In this document: one piece after another, positions 24,558 to 33,934 of the stretch
Numbering within the stretch: position 1 is the stretch's first letter
Layout of the letters: each line of letters opens with the position of its first letter
Notes under the pieces: generated by a model
Database searches by the model: none
What the model was told of the DNA's origin: nothing
What the model saw: only the letters and a program-made list of their open reading frames with translations
Program-made: the position numbers and the translations under genes
Assembly (NCBI RefSeq): GCF_947496075.1
Contig: NZ_CANMBJ010000001.1
Coordinates: 620,001 to 684,000 of the forward strand
DNA from: an uncultured Tateyamaria sp.
Lineage (GTDB): Bacteria; Pseudomonadota; Alphaproteobacteria; Rhodobacterales; Rhodobacteraceae
Direction: 5' to 3'
DNA length: 64,000 bases

Positions 24558-25313
24558 ATGAACGTCAAACCCGACTTTTCCAAAGGCGTCAGCCACGCCG
24601 CCACCGCACCCGCTTTTCTGAGCGTGTGGGACATGCACGCTTACTATGGCGAAAGCTATATCGTGCAAGGTATCAGCTTCAACGTGCACGAAGGCGAAAT
24701 CCTCGCGCTTCTGGGCCGCAATGGCGCCGGCAAGACATCAACCCTGCGATCCATTGCCCGGATTGGCGACCCCGAAGTCACCCATGGCGAGATTTGGCTG
24801 GACCACCAGCCATTGCACAAGATGTCGAGCCACGAGGCCAGCCAGGCCGGTCTGGGCCTGGTGCCCGAGGATCGGCGTATCATCCCTGGCCTCACGGTTG
24901 AAGAGAACTTGAAGCTTGCCCAGATTGCGCCGCCCATTGGGTGGTCCATCGAGCGGCTCTATAACCTGTTCCCCCGCCTCGGCGAACGGCGCACCCAAGA
25001 GGGCACGACACTGTCGGGCGGTGAGCAACAGATGCTGGCCATCGCCCGTGCGCTGGCCCGGGACATCAAGGTTCTGCTTCTGGACGAACCCTATGAAGGG
25101 CTGGCGCCGGTCATCGTGGACGAGATCGAAAAGACCCTGACCGTGATCAAGGAACAGGGAATCACGACAGTGATTGTGGAACAGAACGCGGTGCGTGCCC
25201 TGCAGCTGGCTGACAGGGCCGTGATCCTTGATACTGGCGGGATCGTGTTCGATGGCACCGCATCCGAGGTGCTTGAAAACGAAGAGTTGCGGGCGGAATA
25301 CCTCGCCATCTGA
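24558..25313 (+). CDS. HAAT ABC transporter ATPase, LivF type
   Basis: 251-aa ATPase completing the transporter. Walker A is GRNGAGKTST, signature TLSGGEQQMLAIARAL, Walker B VLLLDEPYEGLAPV, and H-switch IVEQNAVRAL. It has a longer N-terminus than most LivF (about 20 residues before LSVWDMHAYYGESYIVQGISF). Last gene of the set, with a strong terminator 29 bases downstream. Confidence 0.93.
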   Translation: MNVKPDFSKGVSHAATAPAFLSVWDMHAYYGESYIVQGISFNVHEGEILALLGRNGAGKTSTLRSIARIGDPEVTHGEIWLDHQPLHKMSSHEASQAGLGLVPEDRRIIPGLTVEENLKLAQIAPPIGWSIERLYNLFPRLGERRTQEGTTLSGGEQQMLAIARALARDIKVLLLDEPYEGLAPVIVDEIEKTLTVIKEQGITTVIVEQNAVRALQLADRAVILDTGGIVFDGTASEVLENEELRAEYLAI

Positions 25314-25341
25314 CTGAACCTGGGAAGGTCGGATGTCACAG

Positions 25342-25368
25342 CCGGTCCCCTCGTGGGGCCGGTTTTTT
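25342..25368 (+). terminator. Rho-independent terminator of the HAAT transporter operon
   Basis: CCGGTCCCC (25342-25350), loop, GGGGCCGG (25355-25362) and six T residues (25363-25368). The G-C rich stem plus T-run is a classical intrinsic terminator, ending the set begun at 20074. Confidence 0.92.
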
Positions 25369-25524
25369 CGTTGAAGGCCGCGTCCGGTCCACAAGTCTGC
25401 GGCACCGGCATCACCGAAATGTCACAGCGCTTTCCTCTGCGTCATTGCAAGGCTATAAGCGGCGAAGAGCACTACGGGCCGCGTATTGGACTGCGCGGCA
25501 ACGACCAAACGGTTGAGGACAAGA

Positions 25525-26013
25525 ATGACAAAGAGCAACCATGACGCGGATGTGGCCTTTATCCAGGCACTGGCCGAACTGCTGCGCGAAAATGATCTGA
25601 CGGAACTGCAGGTCAAACGGGAATATGGCGAAGATGACAGCCTGAACGTGCGCGTGTCGCGCCAAATGGCGCAACAGGTTGTCGCCCAAGTTGCGGCCCC
25701 GGCGCCTGTCGCCGCGGCAACGCCCGCAGCGGCAGCTGCCGCGCCGGCATCGGAACCGGCGGCCGATCCAGCAAATGATCCGGGCGCCGTCACATCCCCC
25801 ATGGTCGGTACCGTGTACATGCAGGCAGAACCGGGTGCGCCGTCCTTCATCAAAGTCGGACAGCAGGTCAGCGAAGGCGACACCCTGCTCATCGTCGAAG
25901 CGATGAAAACCATGAACCACATCCCTGCCCCACGCGCAGGCACGATCAAACGTATCCTGGTTGATGACGGCGCCGCTGTTGAATTTGGCGCTCCGCTTGT
26001 GATCCTCGAATAA
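25525..26013 (+). CDS. accB: AccB, biotin carboxyl carrier protein of acetyl-CoA carboxylase
   Basis: 162 aa. An N-terminal helical part (about 1-45) binds AccC. An Ala/Pro-rich linker (about 52-88) leads to the biotinyl domain, where biotin is attached to Lys128 in VEAMKTMNH. The usual motif is EAMKMMN; here the residue after Lys is Thr. Start 25525 has GAGG upstream; an earlier in-frame start adds 13 unlikely residues. It catalyses the carrier step of malonyl-CoA formation for fatty-acid synthesis and is coupled with accC 10 bases later. Confidence 0.96.
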   Translation: MTKSNHDADVAFIQALAELLRENDLTELQVKREYGEDDSLNVRVSRQMAQQVVAQVAAPAPVAAATPAAAAAAPASEPAADPANDPGAVTSPMVGTVYMQAEPGAPSFIKVGQQVSEGDTLLIVEAMKTMNHIPAPRAGTIKRILVDDGAAVEFGAPLVILE

Positions 26014-26023
26014 GGGTCGGCGC

Positions 26024-27370
26024 ATGTTCAACAAAATCCTGATTGCCAACCGCGGAGAGATTGCCCTGCGCGTCATCCGCGCCGCGCGCGAGATGGGCAT
26101 TGCCACCGTGGCCGTGCACTCCACGGCGGATGCCGACGCGATGCATGTGCGCATGGCCGACGAATCCGTCTGCATTGGCCCGCCCGCATCGCCGCAATCC
26201 TACCTGAGCTTTCCAGCCATCATCTCGGCTTGCGAGATCACGGGCGCCGAGGCGATCCACCCCGGCTATGGTTTCCTGTCTGAAAATGCGCAATTCGTGC
26301 AGATCGTCGAAGATCACGGCCTGACCTTTATCGGCCCAACTGCGGAACATATCCGCGTCATGGGCGACAAGATCACTGCCAAGGACACGATGAAGGACCT
26401 TGGCGTACCCTGCGTGCCCGGTTCTGACGGCGGCGTGGCCACGCTGGACGAAGCAAAAGCCATCGGCGAAGAATTCGGCTATCCGGTCATCATCAAGGCC
26501 ACGGCTGGTGGTGGCGGACGCGGCATGAAAGTGGCGCAGACAGCCGCTGACATGGAAAGCGCGTTCATGACGGCGCGGGCCGAAGGCAAAGCCGCTTTCG
26601 GCAACGACGAAGTCTATATCGAGAAATACCTGACCACGCCGCGCCATATCGAGATTCAGGTCTTTGGCGATGGCAAGGGCCGTGCCGTGCATCTGGGTGA
26701 GCGGGATTGTTCCCTGCAACGCCGTCACCAAAAGGTGTTTGAAGAGGCACCCGGCCCCGCGATCAGTGCAGCAGAGCGAGCCGAAATCGGACGCGTCTGT
26801 GCCGATGCCGTTGCCAAGATTAATTACATCGGCGCGGGGACCATCGAGTTCCTCTATGAGAACGGCGAATTCTATTTCATCGAAATGAACACCCGACTGC
26901 AGGTCGAACACCCAGTGACAGAGGCCATCTTTGGCGTTGATCTCGTCCGCGAGCAAATTCGCGTCGCGTCTGGCATGGATATGTCCTTCCAACAGGACGA
27001 TCTGCAGATCAACGGCCACTCGATCGAAGTACGACTGAATGCTGAAAAGCTCCCCGACTTCACGCCCTCACCAGGTCGTATCACGCAGTACCATGCGCCG
27101 GGCGGTCTTGGGGTGCGCATCGATTCAGCACTTTATGACGGCTACTCGATCCCGCCCTACTACGACAGCCTGATCGGAAAACTGATCGTGCATGGCCGCG
27201 ACCGGGCCGAGGCACTGGCACGGCTCAATCGCGCATTGGGTGAGTTGATCATCGACGGCATCGACACAACCGTGCCGCTGTTCCACGCACTGCTGGCGGA
27301 AAAGGACATCCATACAGGGGATTACAATATCCACTGGCTGGAAAAGTGGCTTGAAGCACAAGCTGACTAA
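26024..27370 (+). CDS. accC: AccC, biotin carboxylase of acetyl-CoA carboxylase
   Basis: 448-aa ATP-grasp enzyme that carboxylates AccB-biotin with bicarbonate and ATP. It begins [20 protein letters not shown]. The glycine-rich ATP loop [13 protein letters not shown] is intact, as are [27 protein letters not shown] (metal and bicarbonate site) and the conserved C-terminal [11 protein letters not shown]. Length is typical. It ends with an intrinsic terminator. Confidence 0.97.
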   Translation: MFNKILIANRGEIALRVIRAAREMGIATVAVHSTADADAMHVRMADESVCIGPPASPQSYLSFPAIISACEITGAEAIHPGYGFLSENAQFVQIVEDHGLTFIGPTAEHIRVMGDKITAKDTMKDLGVPCVPGSDGGVATLDEAKAIGEEFGYPVIIKATAGGGGRGMKVAQTAADMESAFMTARAEGKAAFGNDEVYIEKYLTTPRHIEIQVFGDGKGRAVHLGERDCSLQRRHQKVFEEAPGPAISAAERAEIGRVCADAVAKINYIGAGTIEFLYENGEFYFIEMNTRLQVEHPVTEAIFGVDLVREQIRVASGMDMSFQQDDLQINGHSIEVRLNAEKLPDFTPSPGRITQYHAPGGLGVRIDSALYDGYSIPPYYDSLIGKLIVHGRDRAEALARLNRALGELIIDGIDTTVPLFHALLAEKDIHTGDYNIHWLEKWLEAQAD

Positions 27371-27391
27371 GGCACGTTCGATGAATTTTGA

Positions 27392-27420
27392 GGGGACCGC
27401 GGCCTGCGGTCCCCTTTTTT
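27392..27420 (+). terminator. Rho-independent terminator after accC
   Basis: GGGGACCGC (27392-27400) pairs with GCGGTCCCC (27406-27414) around GGCCT, followed by six T residues. Strong intrinsic terminator separating accBC from aat. Confidence 0.95.
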
Positions 27421-27470
27421 ATATGCGACCGGCAGAGTAGTCTGAGCGCAAGCCTGACGGACACCCGGAC

Positions 27471-28118
27471 ATGAAAGACGACATTCGACTGACCCCCAAC
27501 CTGTTGTTGCAGGGCTATGCCGCGGGCATTTTTCCGATGGCAGAATCGCGTGATGATCCGGAAGTGTTCTGGGTCGATCCGCGGATGCGCGGGGTATTGC
27601 CGTTGGATGGGTTTCACATGTCCCGGTCCCTCGCGCGAGCCATGCGAAAAAGCGATTGGACACTTCGGATTGATGCCGATTTCGAAGGTGTCGTCGATGG
27701 CTGTGCGGATCGGATCGATACCTGGATCAACCCGGAAATCCGAGGTCTTTACAACGCACTCCATGAACAAAAACAGGCGCGGTCCATTGAAATCTGGGAA
27801 GGATCGCACCTGGTTGGCGGAGTGTACGGCGTTGTTTTGAAAGGGGCGTTTTTCGGCGAAAGCATGTTTTCGCGTCGCACAAATGCGTCAAAAATGGCAC
27901 TGGCCGCGGCTGTTGATCATCTGCGCCGCGCAGGCTTTGCCCTGTTCGATACACAGTTTCTGACAACACATCTGGCAAGCCTTGGCGCAATCGAAATCGC
28001 AAGGGATACATATCACGCCCGTCTTGACCGCGCGCTGAACATACATGGCGCCAATTTTGATGCCGTTCCCGTTGGAACGCTTCAGGACGTGGTGCAGCGC
28101 ATGACCCAGACGTCGTAG
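27471..28118 (+). CDS. aat: Aat, leucyl/phenylalanyl-tRNA-protein transferase
   Basis: 215-aa cytoplasmic enzyme that adds Leu or Phe to N-terminal Arg/Lys of proteins, creating N-degrons for ClpS/ClpAP. Characteristic stretches are LLLQGYAAGIFPMAES, FWVDPRMRGVLPL, WINPEIRGLYNALHE, GGVYGVVLKGAFFGESMFSR and DTQFLTTHLASLGA. Its 3' end overlaps the convergent DUF2155 gene by 37 bases. Confidence 0.96.
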   Translation: MKDDIRLTPNLLLQGYAAGIFPMAESRDDPEVFWVDPRMRGVLPLDGFHMSRSLARAMRKSDWTLRIDADFEGVVDGCADRIDTWINPEIRGLYNALHEQKQARSIEIWEGSHLVGGVYGVVLKGAFFGESMFSRRTNASKMALAAAVDHLRRAGFALFDTQFLTTHLASLGAIEIARDTYHARLDRALNIHGANFDAVPVGTLQDVVQRMTQTS

Positions 28119-28453
28119 CGCGCATGCTCCATCGCATTGAGCGCCGGAGCCGACGCAATCATCCAGCCTGAGAAGACCACACCATCGCGGCCAGCTTCCG
28201 TAATTTGCAACCCGGCATAGGCGTTGCCTGACGGGTTACCTGCAGGATACCGGCATTCGGTCAGGGTGATGCTGAGCCGTTCGAACCGAACGGTTCGGCC
28301 CGCCAGCATCTGAATGTCAACAACCTGACCGCTGAATTTGTCCAGCCCGCGCAGTACGGCCCCCGGTGCGGATTCGGTTTCATCCTGCGCCGCGACCCCG
28401 GTGCCCAGCACCGCAATCGCGAGCGCCGCAACCTGTGCGGCGCGCCGGATCAT
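28082..28453 (-). CDS. DUF2155 secreted protein
   Basis: 123 aa with a signal peptide (about 1-22, ending GVAAQ) and a DUF2155 domain (VLRGLDKFSGQVVDIQM, LSITLTECRYPAGNPSGNAYAGLQI, VFSGWMIASAPALNAMEHARYDVWVMRC). Function unknown. The family is regularly found beside the complex I accessory gene and mlaD in alphaproteobacteria. It overlaps mlaD's stop (ATGA), which couples the two. Confidence 0.88.
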   Translation of the reverse strand: MIRRAAQVAALAIAVLGTGVAAQDETESAPGAVLRGLDKFSGQVVDIQMLAGRTVRFERLSITLTECRYPAGNPSGNAYAGLQITEAGRDGVVFSGWMIASAPALNAMEHARYDVWVMRCTTS

Positions 28454-28902
28454 TCGCCTTCACCCCCAGACACGAATTTAAGCAACAATGAAATCAGGCT
28501 TACGGATCCTTGAGTGTCAGTGATTTCATCCCCGGCTTCGAAGAAAAAGGGCGATCCGCCCGGCATGATTTCAACGAAATTGCCCCCCAACAGCCCTTCG
28601 GAGCTGATGACGATAGCACTGTCATCAGGGATTTGCGTGTCGGTCCGCAGGGACACAACCGTGTCGGCGCGATACGTTTCGGGGTTCAAGGCGACATCTG
28701 TGACCGTTCCGACCTTAACGCCAGCAAGGCGCACATCGGTGCCGACATTCACGCCCTCAAGACTACGGAAGCTGGCGGTCAGCGGATAGGCGGAGCCGTT
28801 GTTGTTGCCAAGACCAGCGACTTGCGCGCCATAGACGGCAAATCCAATGGCCGCTGCCAGCACAACACCGCCAACCAGAACCTCGGTCGTGTTCTCAGCC
28901 AT
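28450..28902 (-). CDS. mlaD: MlaD, MCE-domain outer-membrane lipid transport protein
   Basis: 150-aa single MCE-domain protein with an N-terminal membrane anchor (about residues 8-28, LVGGVVLAAAIGFAVYG). The MCE strand motif (YPLTASFRSLEGVNVGTDVRLAGVKVGTV) and the pore-forming end (LLGGNFVEIMPGG) are clear. In the Mla system MlaD hexamers pass phospholipids between MlaFEB and MlaC. No other mla gene is in the window. The start directly abuts the stop of the NDUFA12 gene. Confidence 0.92.
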   Translation of the reverse strand: MAENTTEVLVGGVVLAAAIGFAVYGAQVAGLGNNNGSAYPLTASFRSLEGVNVGTDVRLAGVKVGTVTDVALNPETYRADTVVSLRTDTQIPDDSAIVISSEGLLGGNFVEIMPGGSPFFFEAGDEITDTQGSVSLISLLLKFVSGGEGE

Positions 28903-29286
28903 TTATTCGGGCGTCCACGCTTCGTAGTCCGAACGGTCAGCAGGCGCTGAACGTCGAATAGAACCTGTCGGGGCATAGGCCATGGCCGTACCAGTCAGAT
29001 TCGGTTGATGCGGCTTTTCCCAGTCCTTGCGCTTGAGGGGTTTGTCGGTGGGCGGTTCATCCCATGTGCGATGCAACCAGCCGTGCCATTCGGGGTCCAC
29101 GCGGCTTGCCTCGGCCTCGCCATTGTAGATGACCCAACGACGGTTATCGTCCTGCGTTTTGTAAAAGACGTTGCCCTGACTGTCTTCACCCACTTTCACG
29201 CCCTTGCGGGCCGTAAAAATCTGCGTGTTGAGCGTTTGGCCGTTCCACCAAGTCACCGCGCGCAACAGCGTGTTGAGAATGCCCAT
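28903..29286 (-). CDS. NDUFA12-like accessory subunit of NADH:ubiquinone oxidoreductase
   Basis: 127-aa protein of the NDUFA12 (17.2 kDa) family. Signature residues are [52 protein letters not shown] and [12 protein letters not shown]. It is one of the supernumerary complex I subunits shared by alphaproteobacteria and mitochondria. Start 29286 is at the family N-terminus; upstream codons are not conserved. First gene of a three-gene minus-strand set with mlaD and the DUF2155 gene. Confidence 0.94.
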   Translation of the reverse strand: MGILNTLLRAVTWWNGQTLNTQIFTARKGVKVGEDSQGNVFYKTQDDNRRWVIYNGEAEASRVDPEWHGWLHRTWDEPPTDKPLKRKDWEKPHQPNLTGTAMAYAPTGSIRRSAPADRSDYEAWTPE

Positions 29287-29452
29287 GTTTCGCCTCCGAC
29301 GTTTGGACGAGTCTATGCCGCAATACCGCACAGAGGTCCAGTGGCACAGGCGCCGCAGGTCTTTATCACCTGAAAACTCGCTCAAATTTCAGTGGGAACC
29401 CGCTACCTCAACGTGTATCTGAATATCAACAACTCATAACTTGAGGCACGTC

Positions 29453-31243
29453 ATGAGGGACAGCATCGACGCGAGTGAACCATCGTCGGAAATCGCGGCC
29501 ACTTGTTTCGGGGTGAATGTCCCCGCATCCCCATTCCTGAACGAAACCCGCATCCGCCGCATGAATGAGGGGCGGTACGAGGGTGAGGAAATCAAGGGAG
29601 CGTTGGACGTTGTCCAACCCGGTGATCGTGTGCTTGAGCTGGGCGCCGGTCTGGGTGTGGTTGGGGCAGTCATTGCCAAAAACGCGCAGCCGGATGCGGT
29701 TCTTTCCTTTGAGGCAAATCCGAACCTGATCCCGCACATCAGAGCGTTGCATCGCTTGAACGGGCTTGAGGACGTAATGGAGGTGCGCCACCAGGTTGTC
29801 ACTGTCGGCGCAGATCAGCCGGATCATGTCACCTTTCATTTGCGGACGTCTTTCCTTGGGTCATCCCTGATCCAGAATGAGCGACGCCGCACGACGCCGG
29901 TCGAAGTTGAAACGGTTTCATACGACACGACCATCAAGAGCTTTCGTCCAGACGTATTGATCATGGATATAGAAGGGGGGGAGTTGGAGCTGCTGCGCCA
30001 TGCCAACCTGCGCGGTATTCGTGCCATAGTGCTGGAATTCCACCCCGACGCATATGGCAAAGCCGGCACACGCGAGTGCAAGGCCATCCTTCGGAAGTCG
30101 AAGTTCACGAAGAACGAAGAGCTTTCGACACGCTTTGTCTGGACCTGCACCCGGGATGAGGTTTGGTCACACCCCGATGCCAGCTGGCCCGACCCCGCCG
30201 GAGGCTGGTCGGAGCGGATGCAGACCTGCGAAAATGCGATAGTCAAACCGAGTGAGACAAGTGGGTTCATCAGCTTGTCCGGCGTGCAGACGGCGCAAGG
30301 CCATGATGTTCCGATGGCCGCCCATTGGAGAAATCGAGGTCGCACGACCTTGCCGTTCGGTCCTCTGAACGACACGCCCAAGCCCTTGGCCGGGCGTTGG
30401 ATCTGGGGGGGTGTGCTGTATCGCAACTTCGCCCATTTCGTGGCTGAATCGCTTGGTCGCTTGTGGGCGTTGGATGCCGTTCAGGGTGATATCGACGGGA
30501 TATTGTTTACACCCAGACGCCCCGACAGTCCGCTTTCACTGAAGTCATTTCAGAGTGATATGTTCGCCGCCATGGGCGTCAACGTCCCGATCAAAGTGCT
30601 TGGCAAACCGCGGCGTGTGGAGCAATTAATCGTCCCAGGCCAGGGGTTTGGTCTGGGGGCCATTGTCACGGGTACACCATCGTTTCGACGGTACCACGAA
30701 AACAACTTTGCCAAGGACATTGCTCCGGACGGCGGTGAAAAACTCTATATCTCGCGGTCAAAGCTGTCTCTAGAAAAGGGTGGTTTGCTTGGCGAAAAGC
30801 AGATTGAAGAGCATCTAAGCGCCCAAGGATACGAGATTTTCCACCCGCAATATCACTCGGTCCGCGACCAGATCGCCCGTTACAAGGCCGCAAAACAGGT
30901 GATTGCCTGCGAAGGTTCCGCATTGCATTTGACGGCGTTCTGCGGTGTGACAGACCAACGGGTTGCCGTGATCGCGCGTCGGAAATCCAGCGCAACAGGT
31001 ATGATCACGCGGCATATTGAAGCTTTCTCGGGCAACAAGGCGTTGGTCATCTCCCACCTGAAGTCCATATGGGAACGTCCTGACACACCGCGCGGACGTT
31101 TGGCCATGGGAGAACCGGAGATGGGGCAAATCCAGACAGCTCTCGTCGAGGCCGGCTTTATCACCTCGGGCACGCCTTGGCCTGAGCTCGATCCCGATGA
31201 CGTTCAAGCCGTTTTGAACAAGCGTTTCAAGAGCGTAGCTTAG
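29453..31243 (+). CDS. FkbM methyltransferase fused to a GT61-type glycosyltransferase
   Basis: 596-aa two-domain protein. Residues ~30-250 are an FkbM-family SAM methyltransferase (VLELGAGLGVVGAVIAK, then the FkbM signature LIMDIEGGELELL). Residues ~290-540 are a DUF563/GT61 glycosyltransferase (NFAHFVAESLGRLWAL, GEKLYISRSKLS, AAKQVIACEGSALHLTAFC). Start 29453 is preferred because GAGG is 8 bases upstream; a TTG at 29441 is unlikely. It may glycosylate and methylate a surface polysaccharide, but it has no polysaccharide neighbours. It converges on ridA with a 4-base overlap. Confidence 0.85.
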   Translation: MRDSIDASEPSSEIAATCFGVNVPASPFLNETRIRRMNEGRYEGEEIKGALDVVQPGDRVLELGAGLGVVGAVIAKNAQPDAVLSFEANPNLIPHIRALHRLNGLEDVMEVRHQVVTVGADQPDHVTFHLRTSFLGSSLIQNERRRTTPVEVETVSYDTTIKSFRPDVLIMDIEGGELELLRHANLRGIRAIVLEFHPDAYGKAGTRECKAILRKSKFTKNEELSTRFVWTCTRDEVWSHPDASWPDPAGGWSERMQTCENAIVKPSETSGFISLSGVQTAQGHDVPMAAHWRNRGRTTLPFGPLNDTPKPLAGRWIWGGVLYRNFAHFVAESLGRLWALDAVQGDIDGILFTPRRPDSPLSLKSFQSDMFAAMGVNVPIKVLGKPRRVEQLIVPGQGFGLGAIVTGTPSFRRYHENNFAKDIAPDGGEKLYISRSKLSLEKGGLLGEKQIEEHLSAQGYEIFHPQYHSVRDQIARYKAAKQVIACEGSALHLTAFCGVTDQRVAVIARRKSSATGMITRHIEAFSGNKALVISHLKSIWERPDTPRGRLAMGEPEMGQIQTALVEAGFITSGTPWPELDPDDVQAVLNKRFKSVA

Positions 31244-31608
31244 CTCTGATTTGGTGCCAACGCGGTGACTTCAATTTCGATCCTGTATTTTGGATCGATC
31301 AAACCGCATTCAATCATTGTGGCCGCAGGGGGATGCGCACCAAAGGTGTCTTTCAAGATGGGCCAGCATGGTTCGAACTCGTGTCGGTCCGGCAGCATGT
31401 AAGTCACGCGTACAACGTCTTTCCAATCCGCACCGGCCTCGGTCAAAGCAGTGTGTATTATGTCCAGCGCGTTCTTGCACTGCTCAGTTACGGAGTCACC
31501 CGGCCCCACCGTGCCTGCAACATGAATCCATCCGCCGGCAACAACTGCGCGGCAATACCCGATCTTTGGTTCAAACGCACCGCCAGAATGAATACGTGAA
31601 ATCATCAT
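31240..31608 (-). CDS. RidA (YjgF/YER057c/UK114) family protein
   Basis: 122 aa. The RidA fold is seen in [50 protein letters not shown] and the C-terminal [24 protein letters not shown]. The canonical Arg of the imine-deaminating subgroup (Arg105 in E. coli) is not evident: the corresponding stretch reads [13 protein letters not shown], so it may belong to a Rid1-7 subgroup with another activity. The start is at 31608 or 31605 (two ATGs after GGGGAG). Confidence 0.85.
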   Translation of the reverse strand: MMISRIHSGGAFEPKIGYCRAVVAGGWIHVAGTVGPGDSVTEQCKNALDIIHTALTEAGADWKDVVRVTYMLPDRHEFEPCWPILKDTFGAHPPAATMIECGLIDPKYRIEIEVTALAPNQS

Positions 31609-31677
31609 TGCGCTCCCCTTCAATGGCGCACGCACAAGTGCGTCTTACGGTTTCAGTCGAGTGTCCCCGAACAACGT

Positions 31678-31707
31678 TCAAAAAAAGGCGGGTTTGAAAC
31701 CCGCCTT
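31678..31707 (-). terminator. Rho-independent terminator of clpX
   Basis: On the minus strand AAGGCGGGTT pairs with AACCCGCCTT, followed by a T-run (the A-run 31678-31686 on plus). It lies about 24 bases after the clpX stop. Confidence 0.9.
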
Positions 31708-31731
31708 ACTCTTTGTCCCGCCATGTCAAAA

Positions 31732-32997
31732 TCAGCTCGCTGAAGCTGGTTCTTTCTCTGCCTCGGCATGGATCATGAGGGGCGCCGCGTCGGACATTGC
31801 CGCTTCCTCATTCACAACAACTTCCGTGACGGACTCAAGGCCCGGCAATTCAAACATGGTATCGAGCAGGATGTCTTCAAGGATCGAACGCAGCCCCCGA
31901 GCCCCTGTCTTGCGTTCGATTGCACGTTTGGCAATCGCGCTCAACGCATCTTCGGTGAAAGTCAGCGTCGTGTCTTCCAGCTCGAACAGCCGCTGGTATT
32001 GCTTGACCAGCGCGTTCTTGGGCTGCGTCAGGATGGTGACAAGCGCGTCCTCGTCCAAATCTTCGAGCGTGGCCAGAACAGGCAAACGACCGACGAATTC
32101 CGGGATCAGGCCGAATTTCAGCAAGTCTTCGGGTTCAAGATCGGTAAAGATTTCGCCGACACCGCGTTCATCATTGCCGCGCACGTCAGCCCCAAAGCCC
32201 ATGGCCGAGCCCTTGCCGCGCTGCGCGATGATCTTATCAAGGCCCGCAAACGCGCCACCGCAGATGAACAGGATGTTCGTGGTATCGACCTGCAGGAACT
32301 CCTGCTGCGGGTGTTTGCGCCCACCTTGCGGCGGGACCGAAGCCACGGTGCCTTCCATCAATTTCAGAAGCGCCTGCTGCACACCTTCGCCCGACACGTC
32401 GCGGGTGATCGAAGGGTTTTCGGACTTGCGCGTGATTTTGTCGACCTCGTCGATATAGACGATGCCGCGCTGCGCGCGTTCGACGTTATATTCAGATGAC
32501 TGCAGCAGCTTGAGAATGATGTTCTCGACATCCTCACCCACATATCCAGCCTCGGTCAGCGTGGTTGCGTCTGCCATTGTGAACGGTACGTCCAGAATGC
32601 GCGCAAGAGTCTGGGCCAACAAGGTCTTGCCGCAGCCAGTGGGACCGATCAGCAGGATGTTGGATTTCGCCAGTTCGATATCACCGCCCTTCTGAGCGTG
32701 ATTCAGGCGTTTGTAGTGGTTGTGCACGGCCACCGACAACACGCGCTTGGCCATGGCCTGACCAATCACGTAGTCGTCGAGAACTTCGCAAATGTCCTTG
32801 GGCGTGGGTACGCCATCGGTGGACTTCAGACCCGAAGCCTTCGTCTCTTCCCGAATGATATCCATGCAAAGTTCGACACACTCGTCGCAAATGAAAACTG
32901 TTGGTCCCGCAATCAGCTTGCGGACCTCATGCTGGCTCTTGCCGCAGAAGCTGCAGTAGAGGGTATTCTTGCTGTCGCCGCCCGAGTTCGTGGCCAT
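31732..32997 (-). CDS. clpX: ClpX, ATPase subunit of the ClpXP protease
   Basis: 421-aa AAA+ unfoldase. The N-terminal C4 zinc-binding domain (YCSFCGKSQ and [10 protein letters not shown]) is followed by Walker A ([12 protein letters not shown]), pore loop GYVGEDVE, Walker B YIDEVDKI, sensor and C-terminal small domain, with the ClpP-docking loop in the expected region ([16 protein letters not shown] follows the [11 protein letters not shown] stretch). It unfolds SsrA-tagged and other regulatory substrates for ClpP. It is downstream of clpP (165-base gap), which favours co-transcription or its own promoter in the gap. Confidence 0.98.
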   Translation of the reverse strand: MATNSGGDSKNTLYCSFCGKSQHEVRKLIAGPTVFICDECVELCMDIIREETKASGLKSTDGVPTPKDICEVLDDYVIGQAMAKRVLSVAVHNHYKRLNHAQKGGDIELAKSNILLIGPTGCGKTLLAQTLARILDVPFTMADATTLTEAGYVGEDVENIILKLLQSSEYNVERAQRGIVYIDEVDKITRKSENPSITRDVSGEGVQQALLKLMEGTVASVPPQGGRKHPQQEFLQVDTTNILFICGGAFAGLDKIIAQRGKGSAMGFGADVRGNDERGVGEIFTDLEPEDLLKFGLIPEFVGRLPVLATLEDLDEDALVTILTQPKNALVKQYQRLFELEDTTLTFTEDALSAIAKRAIERKTGARGLRSILEDILLDTMFELPGLESVTEVVVNEEAAMSDAAPLMIHAEAEKEPASAS

Positions 32998-33162
32998 GTC
33001 GCGTCCTTCCCGGCAGATGCCGCCAATCCAGGTGCCGGAAATCTCCGGCGCGCCCCGCGTTGACCGTCAGCTTAGGACAGGCCCGCGGGGTCCACAATCG
33101 TCTTTTTACCTGACCTCGCGGCCAAATCACGCACCCCGTGAGGTGCGCGATCAGTTGATCAA

Positions 33163-33801
33163 TTACTCGTCATCACCAGACTTGGCCCGCTCTTCGACGA
33201 TCTCGTCGATGTGGCCCCAATCCTTGGCTTCTTCCGGTGTCATCCATGTATCACGGTCCAGCGCCTGCTGCACCGTTTCATAGTCCTGACCGGAATGCTT
33301 CACATACATCTGGTACATACGCTCGCGTGTGCGTTCGATGTGGCGGGCCGAGATCAGGATATCAGCCGCCATGCCCTGCGATCCGCCCGATGGCTGGTGC
33401 ACCATCACTTCCGAATTTGGCAGAGCAAAGCGCATGCCCGGCTCGCCACCGATGGCAATGGCCGACCCCATGGACGCCGCCATGCCACAGATCAGTGTCG
33501 ATACCTTCGGCTTGATGTATTGCATCGTGTCATAGATCGAAAAACCGGCCGTCACCTCGCCGCCGGGCGAGTTGATGTACATGCTGATTTCCTTGGACGG
33601 GTTTTCCGCTTCAAGGTGCAACAGCTGGGCCACGATCAGATGGCTCATGCCACTGTGGACCGGACCGTTGATGAATACGATCCGCTCCTTCAGGAGGCGC
33701 GAAAAGATGTCATAGGCCCGCTCGCCCCGGCTGGTCTGTTCAACCACCATGGGCACCAGGTTGTTGGTGAAATGTGCATATTGGTCGATGGGATCGCGCA
33801 T
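33163..33801 (-). CDS. clpP: ClpP, proteolytic subunit of Clp proteases
   Basis: 212-aa serine peptidase that forms a 14-mer with ClpX or ClpA. Catalytic Ser110 is in MAASMGS and His135 in VMVHQPSGG; the Asp is in the [11 protein letters not shown] segment. The N-terminus ([37 protein letters not shown]) is the standard start of processed ClpP. Start 33801 matches this; upstream residues are not ClpP-like. It diverges from the photolyase-like gene across 133 bases. Confidence 0.97.
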   Translation of the reverse strand: MRDPIDQYAHFTNNLVPMVVEQTSRGERAYDIFSRLLKERIVFINGPVHSGMSHLIVAQLLHLEAENPSKEISMYINSPGGEVTAGFSIYDTMQYIKPKVSTLICGMAASMGSAIAIGGEPGMRFALPNSEVMVHQPSGGSQGMAADILISARHIERTRERMYQMYVKHSGQDYETVQQALDRDTWMTPEEAKDWGHIDEIVEERAKSGDDE

Positions 33802-33934
33802 AGTATTCTGCCTCGTCAGACTTCCGCGAGACCATACCCGCAGAGAAGTTACCCGAGTCTTAGTATCGGCGTTCGGGGGCTGCAAGGGCACGCGGACGCT
33901 TGAAGCTGTCGCACTGCCGCCTAGCTGGGCTTGC

